The notes beneath the pieces were generated by a model, which was not told the origin of the DNA, did not search any database, and saw only the letters and a program-made list of their open reading frames with translations. The translations under genes were made by a program, and so were the position numbers. Positions 11,817 through 22,278 of a stretch of DNA of 64,000 bases are shown here, piece by piece; within the stretch, counting starts at the first letter, position 1, and every line of letters begins with the position of its first letter. Source of the stretch: Porodaedalea pini (lineage: Eukaryota; Basidiomycota; Agaricomycetes; Hymenochaetales; Hymenochaetaceae); the NCBI GenBank assembly GCA_002794775.1, contig NBAY01000011.1:62001-126000 (forward strand). The letters run 5' to 3'.

Positions 11817-13499
11817 ATGTCAGACAAAGGAGAAATAGATGAACTGGACTCTGACTACGGCGACGCTGAAGAGTACGACGTGAAAGACCCGAATGTGTTC
11901 CAAATTAGGTAGGTACTACGCTCGTTCATTTGTTACGAAAGACAACATGCCCTTCTTTGATGTCTGACTATGCTTCGTCTTCGACTTTAGAGATCCCTTG
12001 CCTCCGCCTTCGGCATCCGTATACACAACACACGAACTTCACCAGCACATTCACGAAGGCAATATTGATTTGAGTCCTGCATATCAGCGTGGCGCGTCAT
12101 TTTTTTTCTTCCTTTTCTTTAGAGCCTTGATTTACCTCGAGGTCTACATAGCCGTCGTGTGGAGTAGGGAGAAGCAGATAACGTTGATAGAGTCGATCTT
12201 TAGGAATTTTTATATTCCTCCTGTTTTATTTTTCGTGCGACCCGAATCAGACGATCCTGATTTGCCGCTAAGAGTTTGCATGGATGGCAAACAGCGGCTG
12301 TCGTCCATTCAGGCGTTCTTCGATGGACAGGTAAGTCTTTATCTTCTCGTTGGCGTTCACAGAAGCTGATATATACCTTCTAGATTCCTTGTACGCTTGA
12401 GATCTAAACTTCTTTCGACAATTTCTGACTTCTCGAGCTATTTTTAAGACAAAGACCCGGTCACGAAAAAGCTGTTCTATTACACGGTTCCCAGTTCTCA
12501 GTCTGGAAAGAGACTCCTTATACCGCAGAAGTACAAGCAAGCTTTTGCCGCAAAACAGATTACTTGTGGTTCGTCCTTCCCTGTATTTTCTCTAATTCAT
12601 TGCTCATCTTTCCTGAAGTCGAGTTCCGTGGCATCGAACCGTCAATAGAGCGCGATATCTTTCAAAGAGTACAATTAGGTGTCGCGCTAACTGCTGCAGG
12701 TAAACAGTTATTGTCTGCACCTTGACGTATCTGAAACAAAGTGTTTTTTTTTTTTTTTTTTTTTTTTTTTTTCAGAGAAACTCGCGGCCATATCATCACC
12801 ATACGCGGATTGGATCACAGAGCTCGATATAAAGCACGTCAGAGGGGTAGACGATGGCCTGAACACTGTTTTCAAATGGGACGCAAGCCGAGGGAAACAT
12901 TTCCAATGCATTGCACAAATGGCATTCTGCTGCGAGAATCTACCTAACAGAACAGATCCGAGCACTGCAAAGCTCACGGCATGGCTGCATCGGGAAGATC
13001 CTCCCGGAGCGCAGTTCAAACAGGAGATAGAATGGGTTCTCAAGAAATACTGGGTCATCGCCACCTCCGAGCATCTTAGACAAGCCTTTACGGTCGTTAA
13101 GCAGATTGTTGCTCCAGTTGAATTCGTGTTCATCGGTATGGCGTTTATCTTCACTGAAAACAATTCTATGGAAGGTCTTATCCCCAACCCGCAGGCGTTC
13201 TCATTGCTGTTTTGCGTCATTGCGATGAGAAAGATATAGCGAATGAAGTCCTCGAACTCCGGAAATATGTTCGGTCACAACATAAGGACGTCCGTGCGAA
13301 CAATCGTGTCATCTCGACAATGTGGGACTTCATTGAACTGGCCGGTAGGCGGCACGGCGTCAGCTACGGCTCAACGATAATCACTAATGGGAAGAAGAGG
13401 AGGCGAGGACAAGGAGATATCGGCGATGACGAATACCGGTCAACGCCGATAAAGAATCTAGGCGTGAATCCGAAGACTCGAACGAGAACTGCAAAATGA
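11817..13499 (+). CDS. DUF262 (ParB/GmrS-like N-terminal) domain protein
   Basis: Eight exons (11817-11908, 11991-12088, 12152-12330, 12384-12390, 12449-12568, 12619-12699, 12776-13135, 13195-13499) give 413 aa with all phases closed. An acidic N-terminal leader (GEIDELDSDYGDAEEYD) precedes the domain: IDLSPAYQR, VVWSREKQITLIESIF, YIPPVLFFV, then MDGKQRLSSIQAFFDGQ, which is the DGQQR motif of bacterial DUF262 proteins with K for Q. The C-terminal part ends in a basic tail (KKRRRGQGD, RTRTAK) suitable for nucleic-acid binding. Bacterial relatives include the GmrS half of type IV restriction enzymes. No DUF1524/HNH nuclease domain follows here. The fungal function is unknown to me. The fourth exon is 7 nt, and the junction at 12088/12152 gives Q-P-V-V-W and is the weakest one (the intron is in frame). 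Confidence 0.82.
12384..12390 (+). other. 7-nt microexon of the DUF262 gene
   Basis: ATTCCTT between intron 12331-12383 (GTAAGT...TTCTAG) and intron 12391-12448 (GTACGC...TTTAAG). It joins FFDGQ to YKDPVTKKLFYY as Ile-Pro-(Tyr). Skipping it shifts the frame. Confidence 0.75.
12744..12772 (+). repeat. 29-nt uninterrupted T tract at an intron 3' end
   Basis: A pure T run directly before the CAG acceptor at 12773-12775 of the DUF262 gene. It acts as an extreme polypyrimidine tract and is a likely length-polymorphic microsatellite. Confidence 0.9.
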
Positions 13500-13617
13500 C
13501 AGGGGATTTACATTTACTCGGCGAGTCTTAATGATTCTTCTTAAACTTCTTTCGAAGTGAGGGCTTTGTATTCAATGTTAATGGTGGATTTTCGCTGTGT
13601 TTACATTATTTATGAAG

Positions 13618-14922
13618 TTACGCTATTGTCCCTCCTCGAGTAGCATACCAGTTTATTCCTTCCTTATCCGTGACGCTCCTTGCGAATTTTATGAGCAACT
13701 TGTCCCTTTCTTTATCATCAATTGCGATTTCGTCCAGGAATGGCGTTATGTCTTCGGCTCTCCATCTCGGCTGGACGAGGAAAAGTTCTGTGAAGCGGTC
13801 TGCCGGGCTGATAGGAAGCTCCGACGAAGGAAAATAGGACAGCATAGGGCTCGCCGTCGTAGATTGGTGGGCGAATATGAAGTTTCCCTTTTATGGCGTT
13901 AGAATCGTTGTCACTAGAATATATGTGCAGCTCATACCCGTAGCAAGGAGAGATTAACGCGCTTTTCGAACGAGTCTCCAACAAGCATTCGCCACCTTAT
14001 CAGAAACTCGTCTTGGTCAATGGGAATGCTCTGGGGTAGCATGAGAACCAAATATCGTAGGAAAGGAAAGGATGGACATACGCGATGAGCGCTTAGGATG
14101 CCAAGGCCCAGTTGCCTCACTACAGCATCGATTTCCATAGTCCACGTCTCCGTATTAGACGAAGGCCGGTCAATAGTTCCGAACCAGGACATGACCTGCT
14201 TCGAGACGTCTGGAGGTATTTCATGGTCAGATTGCAGCGTTTCAGCGATGTCTAGAACAGGAGCCACATCAGCGGGCAAGGATAGCGAGACAAGTGTGTT
14301 GAGGATAAGTTCGAGAACAGTATTGAGGTAGCCGGGAGTCATTGGACGGAGTTCACCGTTGAGAACCAAAACACGCATGTCTTTCAAGCCTGCTTCAAAT
14401 TCAGCATCGCTTGCTTGGAGTTCAGTTTGAACATTCACGAGCATGCGACGATCGCGAATCTATATAGTTCTGTTGAGCGAGAAAAAGGTAAGTAATGACG
14501 GCACTCACTCGATCATCGGAATCCTCATCATACTCGCAACCCCTTAAGATCCCGCGCAGCCTATATAGTTTGGCAATCGAAGGTGACAACTCGAGAATCT
14601 GCGCTACACTTCCCCGTATAACGACATCTCCTGCTTCGTCGCTGTTCGGCGGTGTCAGCACACAGAATGAGTTGGACACCGTCACAGCTCGAACGCTGTA
14701 AGTTTTGTCGGCGGTGCATAAGACCGCGTCATCATCGCCTCTTCCGCGTATTGTAATCCTGAAATGTGTCAGCTTGACAAATTTAGATGCATCAAGGAGA
14801 CTCAACTGGTGTTGTGCGCGGTCCTGGGCGAGTTCCACAAGTTCTTTGGGAAGCTCCATTAGCCTGTACCGACTAGAACCATCCTTTCCTTGCGGTGAAA
14901 AATGAAGGGAGTACTCGCACAT
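13618..14922 (-). CDS. DCC1: Sister chromatid cohesion protein DCC1 (Ctf18-RFC subunit)
   Basis: Subunit of the alternative clamp loader Ctf18-Dcc1-Ctf8-RFC that acts on PCNA at replication forks for cohesion. Minus strand from ATG 14922. The N-terminal beta-barrel part shows YRLMELPKELVELA, the hallmark DDAVLCTADKTYSVRAVTVS and SNSFCVLTPP. The C-terminal winged-helix part shows DEFLIRWRMLV, LSYFPSSELPISPADRF, LFLVQPRWRAEDITPFL and DDKERDKLLIKFARSV. Introns on the minus strand: GTTGAG...TTCAG near 14808-14758 (removes an unconserved insert and restores ITIRGRGDD), GTGAGT...TATAG near 14510-14460, GTATGT...CCCAG near 14082-14032 and GTATGA...AAAAG near 13944-13895. The order and length fit the family. 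Confidence 0.88.
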
Positions 14923-15614
14923 CACAATGGTGATAGTGTAAACAGATCGACAGACACGGTATGCAGGCCCTTAGACTCCTTACTATGTAGTACTAGTACG
15001 GCATGGACGCGTTTAGCTGGACGCGTCTGTGGCGTGGGATTCAATTACCAAGCATCAATGCATGGCCAGCACAAGCCTCTTACTGGCATTCATAATCCTA
15101 CTGCTTCTGACACGTTGGATACGGCCTGTCTATTGCCTGTCTGCCTTCATGAATTTCATTTTCGATACCGCTGAACTAACAGTTTCTCTCCTTCAAAGTG
15201 CTCGACTCGATGGACAGGGCTAAAACTAACGTTGAAAAGCTGGCTTCGCCCGGACTCACAATTTCCAGTGAACCAGACAGTCCGAAACGAAACGAAACGA
15301 GGCAAGTAAACGATTCTTAGACCAGCCTAAAACAATGAAGACCGTGGAACGTTCTCTCGCTTGCACATCACCTTGCTTTCTACTTGCTTTCTGCCTGCTT
15401 TCTACCTGCTTTCTACCTACCCAACTACCTACCGACTCTTGCTGGTTTCCGCGTGGACAAGTCATTTACGAGAAGATTTGGGCGCCTTGAAAGCGATCAG
15501 GATCAGCCTCCTTTCTCTCAGCTGGTCCGTCTGCTAGAGCTAGTTCCTCAAGCCTTGGTTTTTCTTGGCACTATCGGTCGTCCGGTACACCGCAAAGCAC
15601 CCCTAGTCGTTACA
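14923..15614. promoter_or_regulatory. Divergent promoter region between DCC1 and the Ser/Pro-rich gene
   Basis: 692 bp between opposite start codons. It contains a pyrimidine-rich tandem repeat (15373-15418) and a small aacgaaacga direct repeat (about 15288-15300). No coding block found. Confidence 0.5.
15373..15418 (+). repeat. Degenerate 11-12-bp tandem repeat, consensus TGCTTTCTACCT
   Basis: Four adjacent copies (TTGCTTTCTAC, TTGCTTTCTGCC, TGCTTTCTACC, TGCTTTCTACC) followed by the decayed tail TACCCAACTACCTACC. It lies about 200 bp upstream of the next start codon, in a probable 5' UTR or core promoter. Confidence 0.8.
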
Positions 15615-17070
15615 ATGGTACGCAGAAGTTTGGTTCAACGAGTATTGCCAGAAGCTTGAATGCCCTTTACTTTAGGTACAGAAGCGCCAGCGCGGACAGC
15701 CGCAGAGCACTGTCACGCAACCTACACACCAGCCTCGTTTAGCTGGTCGAGTCAGCCCGCAACAATCTCTCAAGCGGGTCGGCCCAGCGATCTCTGAAAT
15801 GCTTCGCACGAGTGTGCGTACTCGACCTCGCAACGACGCATCAAACGAACCGCAGCAAGCATTTCGACCCGATAGCGGAGCAGATGCTTTCCTTTACCTC
15901 GACAAAAGGGCGGAACCAGAACACCGCAACAATGCACGTGAGCCGGACTCACTCACGCAGATGCACGACGTGGTCGACCCACGTCGCTCGTCCATTCCGA
16001 CCACGAGAATAGTGCTCCCTATCGGGGGTCGTCCTGATGGCAGACAGACGCCCTCGAGTCGTACGGTTCCACCTGAGAAGAGGACTGCGGCAACTCCGGC
16101 TCAAAGAAAGGGGCGGCCTCCTCGGGAGCCTGCATCTGAGGAGCCTGGTGTTCGACGCAGAGATACAATGAGAGTGCGCCTACCGGGTCTTCTCCAACGA
16201 CAGCTCAGCTATGGCAGAGGACCACATTTATCTAAAGCACTTCCGTCCCTCCCGGCTAACAGTCCGTCTCCTCGTAAGACATTGTTCAATCAGGCTCGTA
16301 AGCCCTCTACAGATGCGTTCCTAAACAACAAAGGGAAGGTCCTTCGCGGCCGCGACTCTCCCGCCATTCGCGCGGCAAACGCCCCTCCGATGGAGTCTAT
16401 CGCCGGGAACTCCAAGAGCTCCTCCGGCTCGTCCTACGACAGCGCAGAGCAGACATGGAACATGATTAACAGTATGATGCACGCAGTTGGCGAGGATGAA
16501 GTAAAGCGAGCGCGTGAGACACTTGGTCGTGGCGATGTACAGCGCAGCGCGGAGAACGTTCGTGCGCCTGGCGGGTACGTGACTTTCCCACGTGTAGGCC
16601 GTCCGTGGCGTGATGGCGCCGAGCCTTTAGAGGCGTACAGCTCGCCTGAGCGGACTGGTGGAGGCTCTTCCGTCAACTCTTCTCCGAGTCGTTCTCCCTC
16701 TCGTCCACGGACGGAGCGGTTTCGAGGCCAGGAGCCAACCCGTCCCTCTCGCTCCTTTTCCCGACCACGGAGTGCGATGCTCTCAATGAGGCGCCGTGCT
16801 TCAGTGGCATCCGTCTTCTCCATCGTCATTCAGCCTACTCGCGAACTATCTCACGAAGCGCAAGACGCGCTCGTTGCGGAGGACGATCTGCCCCTGCGCA
16901 TCAGAGGCATCCTTCAATGCACACATAGGAAGTCCGAGTCGCTCTTGTCCAGCTCCGTGTCTTCGGATGGAGCAGATCTCCACCCCGACCTTGCAGTAAC
17001 GATTGATGCGTTGCGCAGCGTCTCGGACGTCGAGCTGGAGGACATCGCGTTCGATACGAAAGAGATATAG
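15615..17070 (+). CDS. Ser/Pro/Arg-rich protein of unknown function
   Basis: Model: a first coding exon holding only the ATG (15615-15617), intron 15618-15675 (GTACGC...TTTAG), then 15676-17070; 465 aa. The N terminus VQKRQRGQPQSTVTQPTHQP is basic and Gln/Pro-rich. The middle is low-complexity S/P/R (SSPSRSPSRPRTERFRGQEP) with scattered short conserved-looking motifs (TWNMINSMMHAVGEDEVKRA, LPLRIRGILQCTHR). The C terminus is acidic (SVSDVELEDIAFDTKEI). No transmembrane helix or recognised domain, and it is mostly disordered by composition. If the one-codon exon is wrong, translation could begin at the Met at 15799. Convergent with the cytochrome c peroxidase gene. Confidence 0.62.
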
Positions 17071-17497
17071 GCAGCGGGTCGGTCTAGCGTTTGCTTATCA
17101 TATTCGAGCCATAATGACGAAGTATGACGCCCGGATGCACTTAATTAATAATGCTTTGTATGATGTATTCATTCCGTATGTACCTTATGAATGGACAGAC
17201 CTTAAGTTGCCATTGTGACCGATGCAGAGACCATTTGAAACGAGTGAAGACATATCAATTAAAGACACAGACCAATTAACCAACACAAACAATAGTAGTT
17301 AAATGCAGAAGAAACAAAGTATCAAAAAAGGGGGATGTGAGAGCCCAGGACTTATTTTTCTCTAGTTCTAGGATCTAGGTCTAAAGCCAAGCCAGAACTC
17401 TAAAAATGAGTGTTTGAAAGAAAAAGGGACCTGTAAGTAGAAACAGATTGGGGGAAGCAAAGACTACAGAATCAGTGGCCAGGCGAGGTATAAGCAT
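17071..17497. other. Intergenic between convergent genes (two 3' UTRs)
   Basis: Moderately AT-rich, no coding signal. Must hold both polyadenylation regions. Confidence 0.5.
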
Positions 17498-19102
17498 TCA
17501 CTTCGATTCCTGCTCGTCTACGGTCTTCAAAAGCCATGGCTCAGGGGCCACCCACTGGATTTCCGGGACCCCAAGTTCAAGAAGCCTTGCGAAAGCCTTC
17601 GAGAAGCTGAAAGTAAAAGATTAGTAAATGACCAGAACTGCAAGCGTAATGAAATACCACATACTCTTCGAAGAAAAGGTCCTGACTTTCCGCGTACGCC
17701 TTTGCGTACTTCTTGAAGCTCTTGTCTGTGACCAGGACGTAGTCGGTCGGAAGCATCATGAGCGACTGCGTCTTCTTGTCCTGCAATTGCTTCGGGCCGT
17801 TCCACTTCCGCCAGACCCACCTAGATAAAACATCACATAAGGAAATACAGGACGATTTAGGACATGAGATACGCACTTTTCGTTGAAAAGGAGTGTGTAG
17901 AAGTCGTTAGTGAATGTGGTCGGCGAGAACGTCCATGGGCCCTCGAAGCCGGAGCGATCGGTGTGGCAGCGTCCGAGAGCATGCGCACCAACTAGGGCAA
18001 CAATCTCCTGGTCGTTGAATCTGGATGAAATGTTCAGATGTTTGTACTAGCAATAAGCGTACAAAACACACCCCATACGGTAGAAAATCTAGCACATAGT
18101 CAGCATTGGAGGGCATAGGTATAGTAACAACAAAAAATACTAACGTTTCGGACATGATCTGCGCCCTGGGAAGCGTCAGGAAGACGGCCATCCGGAGTCG
18201 CATCTTTTGCGAAGCCATCGATGCGTCCTGCCCTCCAAGGAATCTTCGGGCCTCCCATCTCCTACAGATGCCACATGCAATAAGGCACATCAGCGATGCC
18301 ATATTCAACTCAATGAAAACTTGCTTACCTGAACAGCGCACACACCGGCAAGAGTCCACAAATCGCCGTAGCTTATCCATGGGAACTTTGCCTTCACCTT
18401 CTCCATCAGCTCACGAGCGATGTTCAAGCCGTTGTTGGCGCCGTGAAGAGCCTCTGGCTCGAAGCGCATGGTCGCGTAGTTACTTTAATCAATTGTTAAT
18501 GTTTATACAGAAATACATGCATGCAAAGTCATGCTTACCTTCCGCCGGTCTTCGAGTCCTTGTCATAGGTGCCAGAACTATGCCATGCAAGACGGACAAG
18601 GACGGGACCGTAGGAACCATCTTCGTGCGAATATGAACTGATAAGAACTCTTCGGGTGCGTTAGGAAACGCCACAACTTACCGTCGTATTCACTGTTTTC
18701 CTCCAAAATATTGACAATCTCGTTGTAAACCTATGATCCCCATAGTGAGAGGATAGTCAATAATTTCACGAAGTCACTGACTTTTTGGTAGTCCTCTTTT
18801 GTCGGCACAAAGTTAGCCTTGACCTTCACAGCCTGACCAGCAGACTTCGCAGTGGTCCCCGCCGCCCTGGCAGTATCCGAGGTTGCATAAAAGTAGTATC
18901 CAATGGATACGAGCGCGGCACCACCAATCGAGCCGTACAGCCAGGCATTGCTACCCGACTTGGGCTCCGGGTTCGGGGCAGACTCTGTCGAGTACTTGCG
19001 GAAGGACGGGCGGATGCGCATAGAGGTACGCGCAGCGGCTCGCGGTGCTGCAGCAAAGGCAGTGCGACGGACGGGAACACGGAGGGAGGCGAGCATGGAC
19101 AT
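17498..19102 (-). CDS. CCP1: Mitochondrial cytochrome c peroxidase
   Basis: Heme peroxidase of the intermembrane space that reduces H2O2 with electrons from cytochrome c. Start ATG 19102. The N terminus [20 protein letters not shown] is an Arg/Ala presequence, followed by a hydrophobic segment ([20 protein letters not shown]) as in inner-membrane-sorted peroxidases. The distal heme pocket [12 protein letters not shown] carries the Arg-Trp-His set, the proximal region is [14 protein letters not shown], and the Trp of the radical site lies in [25 protein letters not shown] and [13 protein letters not shown] close the domain. Splices recovered include GTAAGT...CGAAG before GSYGPV and GTAAGC...TTAAAG before [13 protein letters not shown]. 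Stop at 17500-17498. Trp in the proximal site supports cytochrome c peroxidase rather than ascorbate peroxidase or catalase-peroxidase. Confidence 0.94.
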
Positions 19103-20461
19103 GGCAGCAAGGGAGTCGGGGAGATAGGGAAATGTGTGAAGTCAGTCAATATCCGCTGCTGGTATTTATTATTTCAGATGCTTCTGAGTAATGACTGCCT
19201 CGTGCTTGCACGTGATGACCCCGCATCAATACCTGGCCAATCACAGCAATCCTATTTCCCGTACGTTCGCGTCGGGCTACGGTCAACATTCCAGGCCTTT
19301 GCTCACCGTCGACGACGTCGGGCCAGAAACGCATCGCCAGAAGAACAAATTAGCCTTTGAGCACTGCTTTTGATTTATATTAGATTCAATTCAGTGAGCC
19401 TCGACTCACCAGCACCTCGTGATCGCTTTTGGTCCCGGCTGGTCACTCACTCCCCACGCCCGCTTCTCTTATTCAATCCGAAATGCAATAAAAATACCTC
19501 TGTGCAACGGCTCAGAAGCTGGATCTGCATTAATATTCTCTACGAGGTGAGCATCTATTCGTAATTCGTGTATGTCGAACACTGTTCACTTTGCTTAGTA
19601 ACTATACAACGTTGGTCTCTTTGCGATGCCCTGGGCAACGCCGAACACATGAAATACAGTACACTACTTTCTCTAGTGCGCACAGATAGTCTCGACCACC
19701 AAAGCGGCCTTGGTTCCAGACAGACATTTATCACACAAGTCTTTCAAGTGTCAACAGGATGTTCAGGATCTGCCCAGCCCTACACAGCGAGATGAGTCTC
19801 TAACCGATGCGTTTCTCGTCGGGTTCTTGGTCTTTCTTGAACTCTAACTGGCGTAAAAACGACCGCTCAGCCTGACTGATTTTACTCGACACCGGTGTTC
19901 TCTGAACCATTCAAGGCCTAATATCAAGCATTGACAGATAATTTGACGGCTTTCTGGCCGCAAGAAGTAACATGAGCAAGATTTTGACGAGCAGTCAACG
20001 ACAGTTTTTAATACAATACGCGAAGTCGTGGAAGTGTAAAGCCGACGGAGGCGAGGCGATAAAAAGGCCGATGTCACGATATACAATCTGCGCCTCCATG
20101 GGAGACCTCAGAGTGCTTGTTCAACGTCGAGCCGAAAAGCACATCCTACTATCAAAAGTTGCTTCCGATACGCGCTGTATCTTCGGGAACATGCACGCCG
20201 CGGTCGCTATGGCCGTCGGAGCCATTTCTCTCCCTACTCAACCAAGGCGACGGCCGCTCACTGGATGTAGAAGCCGCAGCAATAATCGTGGCGGAGCACC
20301 ACGAACCGAAAACGGCATCTATATCAGAGCAAAGCCAAAACGAACGATTCCTGGAAATCCATTTCCTGGATAAGAAGGCACTCTGCATGTCGCAGAAGGT
20401 CGGTATTGGTTGGATTATCAGACACATGTACTACAGTACTTACTGTACGAGTTTACGTGTC
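19103..20461. other. Long intergenic region upstream of CCP1
   Basis: About 1.4 kb. Several open frames of 60-190 codons occur on both strands but none resembles a family. One frame at 20117-20400 (segment SLDVEAAAIIVAEHHEPKTA) has protein-like composition and ends near a possible donor, so a decayed exon cannot be excluded. Confidence 0.4.
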
Positions 20462-21040
20462 TCAGTACAGCTGATCAATCGAGCGCGCGGTAAGGTCTAG
20501 CACAACACGATATGAAGCGATTGTTGCAGGTTTAGATGATTGTGCGACGCAGACAATATTAACGACGTTGCGGATATGTGGGTGCGTTGCTATTTGCGCA
20601 AGTTTCAACAAGCACCTGCGCAGGGGTGAAAATCCGCACAGAAAATAGCAAGGATTAGCATGTTCATCATCATGATCGCCAGAAATTTTACCAAAACGTT
20701 CCTCCAGTTTATCCGCCACTCGCAGATGCGCGCCATGATCAGGCACGCGCACATTGTTTGCTAAAAGTCTGATCTTTATCCTATGAAAATCACGAGGTCC
20801 GGAAATTACCATATCTGGAAGGAGGCCTTCTAAATCTAGATTATTCCTTGTTCTTTGACTTCTCTGATGCCCATCAATGTGAGACGTAATGGTGGGAAGA
20901 TGAGAAACGGGGTTCGCTAGTTGCTGATGGAGACCATCGAAAAGTGGAGACCTCGGAGGTCTGGACTGAGCAGGTCTTGGTTTGTTTATGTATGGACAAT
21001 CAGACTCTGAGGACGGAAGTATAATGACAACGACAAACAA
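20462..21040 (-). pseudogene. Possible relic of an F-box-type protein (weak)
   Basis: An open frame on the minus strand holds LEGLLPDMVISGPRDFHRIK and, further on, SPLRRCLLKLAQIATHPHIR. The latter resembles the 'F-x-L-x-x-LAxHPxxR' helix common in Agaricomycete F-box proteins. No start, no F-box and no continuing exon could be placed. It may be a decayed fragment or chance. Confidence 0.2.
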
Positions 21041-21636
21041 TTCTCAATAAATGTCAAATTCGCAACATAATCATACGCATACAATCAATCAAGAGGAAAA
21101 GATGAACAAACAGATGGAAGAAGGAAGAGAGGAAGAGAGGCAAAATGCGCGCACTGCTTACGCGCTGCACAGGATTCAAGGAACAGAACACAAGGGACGT
21201 GTCATACATGGGACCGGAGCCGGAATGAGTCAGGGAAACGCGACTACGCATTCCTAGTGCGTACGTGGAGGGAAAGGAAGATAGATATGACTCGGAGATC
21301 GGAGGGGCGACTCTTCGTACAGAAATAGTCGTACACACAGCGAATCGGCAGACTTCAACAAACTCGTACAAGAGGGGGAGACAGGGGCGAAGGGAAGCAG
21401 ACACCAATTGTTCTCGATTGGGTCGATATTTCCTACGCGGGAGGGCGATCCAAAAGGATTCTGTGCTCGGAAACACACGTTGTCCGGATCAGGGACCGAG
21501 GGTAGGCCAAGTCATATTACGCTTCCGCGATTTCATGAGCGGAATCCAATGAGCACAAGGCTCACCGAACGTCTCCGCAAGGGGGTGTAATAGGTTTAGA
21601 CGCGATGTACCGACTGCGCAGCAGTCACCGCGTGCA

Positions 21637-22278
21637 TCACGTCGTTGGAGATGCGCCGTGCTGCGCGTCGTCCGCAGAAGTGCGTTTGCGCCGGGAAGAA
21701 GCGACTGCGGGACGTGGGGGAGTTGAAGCGGGTGTTGGCGGAGAAGTTGAGTAGCGTGGCTTGGGAATAGGGACCGGTACCGTCTGAGCGTATGGCGCAG
21801 TATTCGCTGCAATAGGGGATGTAGCAGTCGCATAGGAGGGAGGAGGGCCTGCAGGGACCGTGTTCGCTGGGGCGTATGCTGAGGGATAGTAAACGTGCGA
21901 GGCGCTCGGGGGCGGAGCTGTGTACGGTGATATTGCGGGACAGTTCACAATGGGCTTCGCGCATGGAACTGACTAGTAGAACGTACCAGCGCCAGCCTGT
22001 GTATCAGTTCCTGGGGCGAAGTGCAGTGCCCCGCCCATTCCGCGTCCTTCGACAGCCGCATGCGGCGGGATGTAAGCGGTCGTGCGGAACGTGCGCGAGG
22101 AAGAGCGCGAACCATGCTGTGCCAGCTGTGGAAGGGGGACTGGCATGAGGCGCGGCGCGTAGCAGAGCTCTGGGTGCGCGTTCACGGTCCTCTGCGAGAG
22201 CGGTGGTCGGGCTGTGGAGGGCTGTGCGGTGCGTTGGGAGGTGTTGGAAGTCGCGGAGGGGCGTACAGCAGGGGCCAT
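21637..22278 (-). CDS. Pro/Ala/Ser-rich protein of unknown function
   Basis: Two-exon model on the minus strand from ATG 22278. The first block begins MAPAVRPSATSNTSQRTAQP and continues through FRTTAYIPPHAAVEGRGMGG to TDTQAG. Intron GTACGT...TACACAG (about 69 nt, near 21985-21917), then APPPSASHVYYPSAYAPANT, PPPSYATATSPIAANT and the end SSRRKRTSADDAQHGASPTT. Low complexity and proline-rich, with a basic patch near the C terminus that could be a nuclear localisation signal (inference). The splice closes in phase and removes a stop-containing stretch. No family recognised. Confidence 0.55.

Noticed and set aside
12741..12947. Open frame beginning with poly-Phe
   Set aside because: Caused by the T29 tract inside an intron; not translated.
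12708..13220. Minus-strand frame with poly-Lys
   Set aside because: Antisense shadow of the DUF262 exons and the same T tract.
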